DNA from: an uncultured Acetatifactor sp.
GTDB taxonomy: Bacteria > Bacillota > Clostridia > Lachnospirales > Lachnospiraceae
NCBI GenBank assembly: GCA_934394665.1
Contig: CAKRRS010000081.1
Coordinates: 1 to 13,025 of the forward strand
DNA: 13,025 bases
Reading direction: 5' to 3'
Shown one piece after another: positions 1 through 6,730 of the stretch. Under the pieces are notes generated by a model. It saw nothing but the letters and a program-made list of their open reading frames with translations. It searched no databases and was not told where the DNA came from. Every line of letters begins with the position of its first letter. Position 1 is the first letter of the stretch. The translations under genes and the position numbers were made by a program.

Positions 1-30
1 AAATTCTGTGGTTCTAAAGTTTTCAGTAAC

Positions 31-211
31 CCAGTAGTCCCGGTTGCATATAAGAATAAGCTGACCGTAAACAGACGTCGGTACCATAGCGTCCTGCGGA
101 CGCATTGCGGGCGTACTTTGGCCGCTTATGTACCGCTACGTCTGTTTCCGAACAAAGTGTGCTAAAGCACACCGCGATGTCAGCGTTTCTTATATGCAAT
201 CGGGGCTACGG
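31..211 (+). repeat. Large branched inverted-repeat element (MITE-like element or structured RNA)
   Basis: The arms 31-65 and 179-211 pair over about 31 positions, with one bulge and a small internal loop near 57-59/185-186. Nested inside is a second stem, 66-84 with 130-150 (about 17 pairs). Side hairpins lie at 89-103 (GCGTCC/GGACGC, 3-nt loop), 107-125 (4 pairs) and 157-172 (GTGTGC/GCACAC, TAAA loop). Two positions of the outer stem (38/205 and 43/200) are G-U pairs only if the plus strand is the RNA; on the minus strand they are A-C mismatches. No T-tract follows, so it is not a typical terminator. I recognise no family. It could be a miniature foldback element or a structured non-coding RNA. 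It lies just after the end of thiT, which is on the opposite strand. Confidence 0.55.
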
Positions 212-242
212 CGACAGGTTTGCAAACAAATTAACTTTCAAT

Positions 243-965
243 TTAGTCATTCAAAGCCATATCTTTCAGTCTCGCGAATAAGCTGCGTACCGGCTTGATG
301 CTTAAGATCACCAAAGTTACCGCGGCCTCCGCAAAAATATAGATGGCATTGTATACCAGGGAATAGGGCAGCGGATCCCAACCTTCCCAGGCATAGGCAC
401 CGAAAAAGATCCATCCGGAGATCACGGCGAAAACGAAACGTCCCAGCACACCGGCAATGTAGCCTTTGATCAGGCCAAACTTTGCATTGGAGAAGAGGCC
501 GGAAAGTCCCAAGGCACCGAATGCCAGAATATAGTCGACGATCAACTGCATGGGATATAATACGTAGGGATCGATCAGAAGCTGTAATACTCCGTAAGCA
601 ACACCGGTAGCAATTCCGGCGCCGAGACCGAACCAGTAGCCGGGCAGGCAGATTACCAGCATGGATAACAGGGTAATGGAACCGCCGGTAGGAAAGTGGA
701 ACAGTTTGATATTCGACAGAACGGTTCCTAAAGCAATTGCCATGGCACAGAAAGCCAATTGCTTTACCGTTAACTTTCCGGCGTTCATTTTGGCATCTTT
801 ATCAGCATTTGCAGAGACCGGATCGGCTTTTTTCATCTGCTTGTGTGCGAACAGCACAGCGACAGCTAACAGCACGATAAAAACAGCGACCAACAGGACA
901 TTGCCCAGTGTGGTGGGGACATAAGTGGTTTCGTCCCAGGCATTGACTACAACATTATACAACAT
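243..965 (-). CDS. thiT: Thiamine transporter, ECF-type substrate-binding subunit (ThiT)
   Basis: This is the membrane S-component that captures thiamine and works with a shared ECF energising module (EcfA/A'/T), which is not in this window. It has 240 residues. An extra N-terminal membrane helix (about 20-40) and a polar linker (42-64) precede the six-helix core (about 65-225). ThiT-like marks are GGSITL at 94-99, the PMQLIVDY segment ending in an acidic residue (D144), a Trp-rich loop (W193, W196) and PYSLVYNA at 200-207. In characterised ThiT, Trp, acidic and Asn residues in these regions contact thiamine. The family call rests on these motifs and on the TPP riboswitch upstream. The start at 965 follows GGAGGA at 972-977. 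The added N-terminal helix makes it longer than the compact, roughly 180-residue ThiT. It is transcribed alone as far as the window shows. Confidence 0.88.
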   Translation of the reverse strand: MLYNVVVNAWDETTYVPTTLGNVLLVAVFIVLLAVAVLFAHKQMKKADPVSANADKDAKMNAGKLTVKQLAFCAMAIALGTVLSNIKLFHFPTGGSITLLSMLVICLPGYWFGLGAGIATGVAYGVLQLLIDPYVLYPMQLIVDYILAFGALGLSGLFSNAKFGLIKGYIAGVLGRFVFAVISGWIFFGAYAWEGWDPLPYSLVYNAIYIFAEAAVTLVILSIKPVRSLFARLKDMALND

Positions 966-971
966 AAAAAA

Positions 972-997
972 TCCTCCTTCGTGTGCGCGAGGAGGGA
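972..997 (-). terminator. Riboswitch expression platform: hairpin with T-tract that buries the thiT ribosome binding site
   Basis: On the minus strand CCTCCTCG (995-988) pairs with CGAAGGAGG (981-973) with one bulged A, and is followed directly by ATTTTTT and the start codon. The 3' arm is the thiT Shine-Dalgarno sequence. The hairpin can therefore act as an intrinsic terminator, as a ribosome-binding-site sequestrator, or both. This is a natural OFF state for the TPP riboswitch about 145 nt upstream. The competing antiterminator pairing was not identified. Confidence 0.65.
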
Positions 998-1140
998 CAA
1001 CATCGTGTTCATGAAAGTTTGATATAACTGCAATCCTGAAATATCAAGAAGTGAAAACCAATCATTGCAATTTCAAAATTCTGATCTTCAAAGGATTATA
1101 AAAACCGGAACAGCAAAATCAAACCAAAATGAACTCTGTG

Positions 1141-1230
1141 CTTCCTTACGCCGGTATTATCCGGTTCAAGTAGTGAGGGTTAGAAATGCAGTAGTTACAG
1201 CATTCCAGTCTCAGCGATGTGCTCCCCTAG
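1141..1230 (-). promoter_or_regulatory. TPP riboswitch (THI element)
   Basis: Read on the minus strand, the stretch starts with GGGGAGC and contains the invariant CTGAGA (1214-1209). An ACCCT half-helix follows, then TTGAACCGGATAATACCGG and the closing GTAAGGAAG. These are the conserved pyrimidine-sensor and pyrophosphate-sensor arms of the TPP aptamer, in the right order and spacing. It lies in the leader of thiT, so high thiamine pyrophosphate should switch thiamine uptake off. The leader from the predicted start near 1247 to the gene is about 280 nt. From 1140 down to 1000 it holds A/T-rich sequence and a weak 7-bp hairpin (1019-1047) but no gene. Confidence 0.95.
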
Positions 1231-1253
1231 CGGAATATAATAGTTACTTGTTC

Positions 1254-1282
1254 ACTATAGTGCTTTATTGTGACAGTGTCAA
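1254..1282 (-). promoter_or_regulatory. thiT promoter
   Basis: On the minus strand the -35 box is TTGACA (1282-1277), the spacer is exactly 17 bp, and the -10 box is TATAGT (1259-1254). Transcription should start near 1247, about 17 nt before the riboswitch. A short TGACA-G-TGTCA palindrome (1271-1281) overlaps the -35 box and may be coincidental. Confidence 0.78.
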
Positions 1283-1543
1283 GAACGAAGTGAATGATAT
1301 CGGTCATGGAATCGCTGCGGTGCGCATTTGTTATCTTAAAAACAGTTGGAAAATGCACAGAAATATAGTATCGTAGTTATTACTTGAAGACTTCTGTAAA
1401 TATTTTACCGGATGTTGGTGTACGTATCGCATTTTCCGGTGAAACAAGTTATATTTTTTGAGAGTCGGCATGTTTTGACAGAAATGAAAGATGCTTGGTC
1501 GGGATGCAGTGGAAAGTGCAGGGGACGAGGAGAGGCAGAACGG

Positions 1544-4261
1544 ATGAAAAAAATCATAGTGGGTATTTTGGCACATGTAGATGCCGGGAAAACGACTTTG
1601 GCGGAAAGCCTTTTATATACATGCGGTACGATCCGCAAAGCAGGAAGAGTAGATCATGGAGATGCGTTTCTGGATCATGGAGAGATGGAACGGAAAAGAG
1701 GGATCACCATTTTTTCAAAACAGGCAAGAATGCATTGGAAAAATATGGATATTACACTACTGGACACTCCGGGGCATGTGGACTTCTCCGCAGAAATGGA
1801 ACGGACACTGCAGGTATTGGATACGGCAGTACTGGTGATTGACGGAAGCGACGGCGTACAGGGCGATGTGCATACTTTGTGGAAATTATTGAAAAGATAT
1901 CAGATCCCGACGTTTTTATTTGTCAATAAAATGGATCAGTCGGGAACGGATAGAGAAGCGTTGTTTGCGGAACTGCAAAAAAAGCTGGATGGTAATATTG
2001 TAGAATTTGACAATTCTGTCCGGGAACTTGAACATGCCGCCATGTGCAGTGAATCGCTGATGGAGGAATATCTGGAGACCGGGACGTTGCAGCCGGAGCG
2101 CATTACAGAAGCGGTGGCGGAGCGGAAGCTTTTTCCCTGCTTTTTTGGTTCAGCATTGAAACAACAGGGAATAGAAGCGCTTCTGGACGGACTGGAGATT
2201 TATGCGCCGGAGCCGGAGTATCCGGAAACATTTGGCGCAAGAGTATATAAAATCGGAAGAGATGCCTCCGGTGTCCGGCTGACCTACCTGAAGGTAACCG
2301 GTGGAAGCCTGCGCGTGAAAATGATAGTCGACAACGAGAAAAGCGTGGCAGGAAAAAAGACGACCGGGGATAAAAACAGCGGTGAAACAGGAGCAGAATC
2401 CGTAGGATGGGAGGAAAAGGTCGACCAGCTCCGGCTGTACAACGGAGTCGGATACGAAACGGCAGATGTCGTACAGGCAGGGGAAGTCTGCGCTGTCATC
2501 GGTCTGACGAAGACATTTGCCGGACAGGGACTGGGCTATGAGAGTGAGAACATAGCGCCTGTGCTGGAACCGGTGCTGACCTATCGACTGCTTCCGGCAC
2601 CGGAGACAGATCCGGTGGTCGCATTGGGAAAATTGCGACAGCTGGAAGAGGAAGAACCGGAGCTGCATGTATTGTGGCAGGAGGAAAACAGGGAGATTCA
2701 TCTGCAGGTCATGGGACAGGTGCAGATGGAAGTCCTGAAAAATATTTTGTGGGAACGGTTTGGACTGGATGTACAGTTTGATGCCGGAAGCATTGTATAT
2801 AAGGAAACACTGGCGGAGCCGGTGGAAGGAATCGGCCATTTTGAACCGCTACGGCATTATGCCGAGGTGCATCTATTGCTGGAGCCGGGAGAACGCGGCA
2901 GCGGACTACAGTTCGCATCGTTGTGCAGCGAGGACATGCTGGACCGCAACTGGCAGCGACTGATTCTGACGCATCTGGAGGAAAAAAGACATGTCGGCGT
3001 ATTGACCGGTGCGGAGATCACGGATCTGAGAATCCTGTTGATCGCCGGAAAAGCACATACCAAACACACGGAAGGCGGTGATTTCCGCCAGGCAACCTAC
3101 CGTGCGGTGCGACAGGGAATGCGCAGCGGTAAAAGTATTTTGCTGGAGCCATGGTTTGATTTTCAACTGGAAGTACCTACGGAAACTCTGGGCAGAGCGA
3201 TGTCTGATATCACCCGGATGAACGGAAGATTTGATGCGCCGGTGACAGACGGGGAAAACAGTATCCTGACAGGAAGTGTGCCGGTGGCGTCCATGGGAGA
3301 TTATGGCAGAGAAGTTGCCGCTTATACCAAAGGTCACGGACGTTTGTCATGTACCTTGAAAGGCTACGAACCCTGCCATAATACAGAGGAAGTTTTGGCA
3401 GCCTGTGCCTATGATCCGGAAGCAGATACCGCCAATCCGACCGGTTCTGTATTCTGTGCGCACGGTGCAGGATTCCTTGTGCCTTGGGATCAGGTACCGG
3501 AATATGCACATGTGGAGAGCGGATGGACACCGGAGCCCGATGAGGACGGGAAATGTGCTGACGCTGCCGCAAGCGCAGGGATTTCTGCGCAAAACAGGTC
3601 GCAAACCATGGCACAGCGTCAGACGGGAAGCGGTGTGGAACGAGTCATTACCCAGGAAGAAATCGAAGAGATTTTCCGCCAGACTTATGGAAAAAAAGCA
3701 GAGGATCCGCATCGGTTCCGGAGATATCATACTTCCTCCGGCAGCAGAAACGGTTATGCAGGGAGTAAGGACGGCGGAGATGCCGTAAATGCAGCCAACT
3801 GCAGCCGCGACACGGGAGCACAGCAGGAAAAACCGGAAGAATATCTGTTGGTAGATGGCTACAATATTATTTTCGCATGGCCGGAACTCAGAGAGCTGGC
3901 GAAAATCAATCTGGACAGCGCGAGAGACAAATTGATGGATATTATGTGTAATTACCAGGGATATCAGGGATGCCGCCTGATTCTGGTCTATGATGCATAC
4001 AAGGTAAAAGGCAATCCCGGGTCTACGATGAAGTATCATAATATTGAGGTCGTCTATACCAAAGAAGCCGAGACCGCGGATCAATATATTGAGCGGACGA
4101 CGCATGAACTGGGCGCGAAACCGCAAAAATACCGCGTGACGGTAGCTACTTCTGATGCATTGGAGCAGATGATCATCTGGGGTAACGGTGCCACACGAAT
4201 GTCTGCACTTGGCCTGAAGGCGGCAGTAGAAAGCGCCGGAGCGGAATATTTCGGCAAATAG
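1544..4261 (+). CDS. TetM/EF-G-like translational GTPase fused to a YacP/Rae1-type NYN endoribonuclease domain
   Basis: The protein has 905 residues. Residues 1 to about 655 follow the ribosomal-protection-protein layout: P-loop AHVDAGKT (10-17), RGIT switch I, DTPGHVD (74-80), NKMD (128-131), a GSA motif near 200, then EF-G-like domains II-V. A polar insertion of about 25 residues sits in domain II near 263-290. The domain IV tip (about 502-515) reads GKAHTKHTEGGDF, not the SPV tip of TetM. A low-complexity linker (about 660-764) leads to an NYN_YacP domain (765-905) with VDGYN (D771), VYDAYK (D817), ETADQYIE (E843, D846, E850) and ATSDALEQ (D871), the expected acidic metal site. YacP/Rae1 of Bacillus cleaves mRNA in the ribosomal A site. 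The ATG at 1544 is preferred over an in-frame start at 1412 because it follows GAGGAGAGG and begins exactly at the GTPase fold. No convincing promoter was found. The function is inferred; tetracycline resistance should not be assumed. Confidence 0.93.
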   Translation: MKKIIVGILAHVDAGKTTLAESLLYTCGTIRKAGRVDHGDAFLDHGEMERKRGITIFSKQARMHWKNMDITLLDTPGHVDFSAEMERTLQVLDTAVLVIDGSDGVQGDVHTLWKLLKRYQIPTFLFVNKMDQSGTDREALFAELQKKLDGNIVEFDNSVRELEHAAMCSESLMEEYLETGTLQPERITEAVAERKLFPCFFGSALKQQGIEALLDGLEIYAPEPEYPETFGARVYKIGRDASGVRLTYLKVTGGSLRVKMIVDNEKSVAGKKTTGDKNSGETGAESVGWEEKVDQLRLYNGVGYETADVVQAGEVCAVIGLTKTFAGQGLGYESENIAPVLEPVLTYRLLPAPETDPVVALGKLRQLEEEEPELHVLWQEENREIHLQVMGQVQMEVLKNILWERFGLDVQFDAGSIVYKETLAEPVEGIGHFEPLRHYAEVHLLLEPGERGSGLQFASLCSEDMLDRNWQRLILTHLEEKRHVGVLTGAEITDLRILLIAGKAHTKHTEGGDFRQATYRAVRQGMRSGKSILLEPWFDFQLEVPTETLGRAMSDITRMNGRFDAPVTDGENSILTGSVPVASMGDYGREVAAYTKGHGRLSCTLKGYEPCHNTEEVLAACAYDPEADTANPTGSVFCAHGAGFLVPWDQVPEYAHVESGWTPEPDEDGKCADAAASAGISAQNRSQTMAQRQTGSGVERVITQEEIEEIFRQTYGKKAEDPHRFRRYHTSSGSRNGYAGSKDGGDAVNAANCSRDTGAQQEKPEEYLLVDGYNIIFAWPELRELAKINLDSARDKLMDIMCNYQGYQGCRLILVYDAYKVKGNPGSTMKYHNIEVVYTKEAETADQYIERTTHELGAKPQKYRVTVATSDALEQMIIWGNGATRMSALGLKAAVESAGAEYFGK

Positions 4262-4385
4262 AATTCTGAGAAAATGCATTAAGGAGGTTTTATAGGACTC
4301 AAAATAAGATAATTTATACCTATCAGAAAAAGCAAATGGGAACTGACAGACACTGTTCCCGGAAAGAATCAAAGAGGTATAAATC

Positions 4386-4769
4386 ATGAGAAGACAGACC
4401 CTTTCCAACATTGCATTTTACATTACTACGCTTGCCTTGATCCTGATGATTGTGTTGTGTGTCGGCAATACCGTGAGAAGCGAGGACAGCGCAGAGGCGC
4501 AGCGCATAGAGAACAGGGCGCAGGAACAGCAGATGCTGACACAGATGAGACAATATCTGAATGAAAACGGCTATCGCAACAGCGGCGTGACCTTGACTTA
4601 TGTGACGGACGCAGAAGGACATTATGAGTATACCTTCACCATTCATCATAAGCTGATTGATGAAATGGGTGAGGAGGAGCGAGAACATTTTGGAACGGAG
4701 CTTGCGCAACATTGTAAGACTTCCGGGGAGAATCGTATTTCCTGTGAGTTCCTCCTGACAGACCGGTAA
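4386..4769 (+). CDS. Small membrane-anchored protein of unknown function
   Basis: This 127-residue protein starts at an ATG preceded by AAAGAGGT. Residues 1-7 are basic, 8-27 form one hydrophobic helix, and the remainder is hydrophilic and predicted to lie outside the membrane (positive-inside rule). Residues about 31-60 are rich in Glu, Gln and Arg and probably helical. The C-terminal part alternates in a beta-like way (TLTYVT, YEYTFTIHHKL) and holds two cysteines (C110, C120) that could form a disulphide. The helix has no lipobox, so it is probably an uncleaved anchor. It sits 124 bp after the GTPase gene and before the DUF1653 promoter. I do not recognise a family. The 124 bp before it contain a GGGAAC/GTTCCC hairpin (4338-4360) without a T-tract. 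Confidence 0.75.
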   Translation: MRRQTLSNIAFYITTLALILMIVLCVGNTVRSEDSAEAQRIENRAQEQQMLTQMRQYLNENGYRNSGVTLTYVTDAEGHYEYTFTIHHKLIDEMGEEEREHFGTELAQHCKTSGENRISCEFLLTDR

Positions 4770-4791
4770 TGGTACAACCTTCGATGGTGCT

Positions 4792-4814
4792 CCTTCATTC
4801 GTCGAATGTGAAGG
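4792..4814 (+). terminator. Weak hairpin after the membrane-protein gene
   Basis: CCTTC-ATT (4792-4799) pairs with AAT-GAAGG (4805-4814, two bulged bases). Only a poor T-tract follows (ATAATCCTTT). It lies between the stop codon at 4769 and the promoter at 4844, where a terminator is expected, but it is not a strong one. Confidence 0.3.
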
Positions 4815-4843
4815 TGTGAAATAATCCTTTCCGCAAAATTTGC

Positions 4844-4872
4844 ATGACATTTCCCACGATAGAGGGTATACT
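4844..4872 (+). promoter_or_regulatory. Promoter of the DUF1653-mutY operon
   Basis: ATGACA (4844-4849), a 17-bp spacer and TATACT (4867-4872) make a good sigma-A-type promoter. Transcription should start near 4880, leaving a leader of about 45 nt before the DUF1653 start. Confidence 0.6.
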
Positions 4873-4924
4873 AACACTATATGCCATATAAGATTTATAC
4901 GGCGATGGGAAAGGAGAACTGCAG

Positions 4925-5518
4925 ATGACATTTATTCCCAAACCACATGAGATATATAAACATTTTAAGGGCAATCTGTATCAGGTAGTGACGATTGCCA
5001 GACATTCCGAGACAGGAGAGCAGCTGGTAATCTATCAGGCGCTGTACGGGGATTTCGGGACGTATGCGAGACCGCTTCCGATGTTCACCAGTGAGGTGGA
5101 TCATGAGAAGTACCCTGAGGTGACGCAGAGATTCCGCTTCGAGCTGCAGGGTGCGGATGCGGAGAGACAGAGTCGGGAGTATGATGGGGATGACACACGG
5201 GCAGAGGATCAGCACCGGGAGACGGACGAGAACTGTGCAGCAGACACAAGTGTAACGACAGATGCAAGTGTAACGGGTGCGAGAGAGGATGACACGGGAC
5301 TGGATCCCTTTGTCCTGGAGTTTTTGGATGCGGATTCTTATGAGCAGAAGCTGAATATTCTGGCATGTCTGCATCATCGCATCACCAACGAGATGATCAC
5401 TACCATGGCGATTTCCTGCGACATTGAAGTAAACGACGGCGAGGTCGAAGAGCGCTATGAGGAATTGAAAAATTGCCTGTTGACGATGGAGAAATTCGAA
5501 TGCAATCGCCTGAGATAA
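4925..5518 (+). CDS. DUF1653 domain protein with extra C-terminal domain
   Basis: Residues 1-72 of this 197-residue protein are a clear DUF1653 domain: a YKHFKGNLYQVVTIARHSET stretch, then LVIYQALYG, a tryptophan-free variant of the typical small SH3-like fold, and RPLPMFTSEV. The biochemical role of DUF1653 is not known to me. Residues about 75-120 are an acidic, Thr/Ser-rich linker with a near-repeat (DTSVTTDASVT). Residues 122-197 form a predicted helical domain (DPFVLEFLDADSYEQKLNIL and onward). The start at 4925 follows AAAGGAGA at 4911-4917. Its last 19 bp overlap the start of mutY in another frame, and the two share the promoter at 4844, which suggests co-translation and perhaps a link to DNA maintenance. 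Confidence 0.88.
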   Translation: MTFIPKPHEIYKHFKGNLYQVVTIARHSETGEQLVIYQALYGDFGTYARPLPMFTSEVDHEKYPEVTQRFRFELQGADAERQSREYDGDDTRAEDQHRETDENCAADTSVTTDASVTGAREDDTGLDPFVLEFLDADSYEQKLNILACLHHRITNEMITTMAISCDIEVNDGEVEERYEELKNCLLTMEKFECNRLR

Positions 5519-6669
5519 AAAATTTAACAGATGTTAAGGAAATCTTTAGGAAAGGGAACCTTCAGGCGATTCCCAAACCGCTTTTAAAATGGTATGATAG
5601 TAACCGTAGGATCCTTCCCTGGAGAGAAGAGGCAACCCCCTACCGCGTATGGGTCTCGGAGATCATGCTGCAGCAGACCAGAGTGGAAGCGGTGAAACCA
5701 TATTTCCAACGTTTTATGACAGCGTTGCCTGATATTGCTGCACTGGCAGAAGCACCGGAGGAAGTACTTCTAAAATTGTGGGAAGGTCTTGGTTATTATA
5801 ACAGGGTGCGCAATTTGCAAAAAGCCGCAATACAGATCATGGAAGATTACGGCGGAGTGATGCCGGATTCTTATGAGGAATTGTTGAAGCTGAAGGGAAT
5901 CGGAAGCTATACTGCCGGAGCTGTTTCTTCGATTGCTTATGGAAAGCCCAACCCGGCAGTAGACGGCAATGTACTACGTGTGATTGCCAGAATCCGCAAA
6001 GACGACAGGTGCATTTCTGAGGATAAAGTCAAAAAAGACGTGGAAAATGATCTGAGGAAAATCATGCCGGCGGACAGACCGGGAGATTTCAACCAGGCAA
6101 TGATGGAGGTCGGCGCCTGCGTGTGCATTCCGAATGGGGCACCGCATTGCGAGGAATGTCCCTTGCAGCATATCTGTATGGCTTACGCAGACGATACGCA
6201 GTTACAATATCCCAATAAGGCAAAGCCGAAAGCAAGAACAGTGGAAGAGAAGACGATTCTCATTATCCGGGATGCGGAGCTTGCCGCACTGCATAAGCGC
6301 CCGAACAGAGGACTGCTCGCCGGAATGTATGAGTTCCCTTCCATGAAGGGATTCCATACGGCAGAAGAGGTGAAGGGCTATCTTGCGGAAAATGGATTGC
6401 AGGTACTCCGAATTCAGCCACTGGAAGATGCAAAGCACATTTTCACACACAAAGAATGGCATATGAAGGGATATCTGATCCGGGTGGATGAACTGGCACC
6501 GAAAGAAGCCGGTCCGGATTCTTCGGAATGGATCTATATCGAACCGGCACAGACGAAAGATAAATATCCGATTCCTTCTGCGTTTGCAGCTTATGCGAAG
6601 GGACTTAATATGACACTGGGAATCCCTGCGGCATCCAAAGCTGCAGTCATACCGGAACAGACACCATAG
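5500..6669 (+). CDS. mutY: A/G-specific adenine DNA glycosylase MutY
   Basis: MutY removes adenine mispaired with 8-oxoguanine, protecting against G:C to T:A mutation. The protein has 389 residues. It shows LPWR (39-42), VSEIMLQQT with the catalytic Glu (E54), the helix-hairpin-helix LKGIGSYTAG (131-140) and the catalytic Asp in VDGNV (D155). The 4Fe-4S ligands are C209, C217, C220 and C226; the first spacing is seven residues instead of six, and C207 is an extra nearby Cys. A NUDIX-like 8-oxoguanine-reading domain follows (about 245-375) with the F-T-H loop at 315-317. The ATG at 5500 has GGAG about 8 nt upstream and is preferred to a TTG at 5473. It overlaps the DUF1653 gene by 19 bp, consistent with translational coupling. 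Confidence 0.95.
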   Translation: MQSPEIKNLTDVKEIFRKGNLQAIPKPLLKWYDSNRRILPWREEATPYRVWVSEIMLQQTRVEAVKPYFQRFMTALPDIAALAEAPEEVLLKLWEGLGYYNRVRNLQKAAIQIMEDYGGVMPDSYEELLKLKGIGSYTAGAVSSIAYGKPNPAVDGNVLRVIARIRKDDRCISEDKVKKDVENDLRKIMPADRPGDFNQAMMEVGACVCIPNGAPHCEECPLQHICMAYADDTQLQYPNKAKPKARTVEEKTILIIRDAELAALHKRPNRGLLAGMYEFPSMKGFHTAEEVKGYLAENGLQVLRIQPLEDAKHIFTHKEWHMKGYLIRVDELAPKEAGPDSSEWIYIEPAQTKDKYPIPSAFAAYAKGLNMTLGIPAASKAAVIPEQTP

Positions 6670-6678
6670 CTGTGCATT

Positions 6679-6695
6679 CGGTATCTCCGATACCG
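6679..6695 (+). repeat. Perfect 7-bp hairpin between mutY and the glycosyltransferase gene
   Basis: CGGTATC-TCC-GATACCG forms a compact stem-loop 10 nt after the mutY stop codon. No T-tract follows, so it may stabilise the mutY mRNA end rather than terminate transcription. The glycosyltransferase may then be read from the same transcript. Confidence 0.45.
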
Positions 6696-6730
6696 GCAAG
6701 ATAAAAAGACAACAAAAAGGGGACAGAAAT

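Noticed and set aside
1065..1376. Plus-strand open frame of 103 codons before the GTPase gene
   Set aside because: It runs antisense through the TPP riboswitch and the thiT promoter and has no ribosome binding site.
1412..1543. In-frame upstream extension of the GTPase gene
   Set aside because: These 44 codons precede the conserved N-terminus of the GTPase family, and the good ribosome binding site serves the ATG at 1544.
2150..2839. Antisense open frame of 229 codons inside the GTPase gene
   Set aside because: The composition is shadow-like, no motif is seen, and the sense strand codes for conserved EF-G domains.
1544..4261. Calling the GTPase a tetM-type tetracycline-resistance gene
   Set aside because: The domain IV tip lacks the SPV motif and a nuclease domain is fused on. 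Homology to ribosomal protection proteins alone does not show resistance.
3347..4411. Long antisense open frame (354 codons) opposite the GTPase gene
   Set aside because: It lies across the coding strand of the GTPase linker and NYN domain, its translation resembles no family, and it has no ribosome binding site. It is a by-product of codon use.
5230..5285. Short tandem-like repeat in the DUF1653 linker
   Set aside because: Only two imperfect copies encoding near-identical residues (SVTTDASVT). It is low-complexity linker coding rather than a repeat element or CRISPR.
5473..5499. TTG start for mutY giving nine extra residues
   Set aside because: The ATG at 5500 has a ribosome binding site at proper spacing. 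The extension would only lengthen the overlap.
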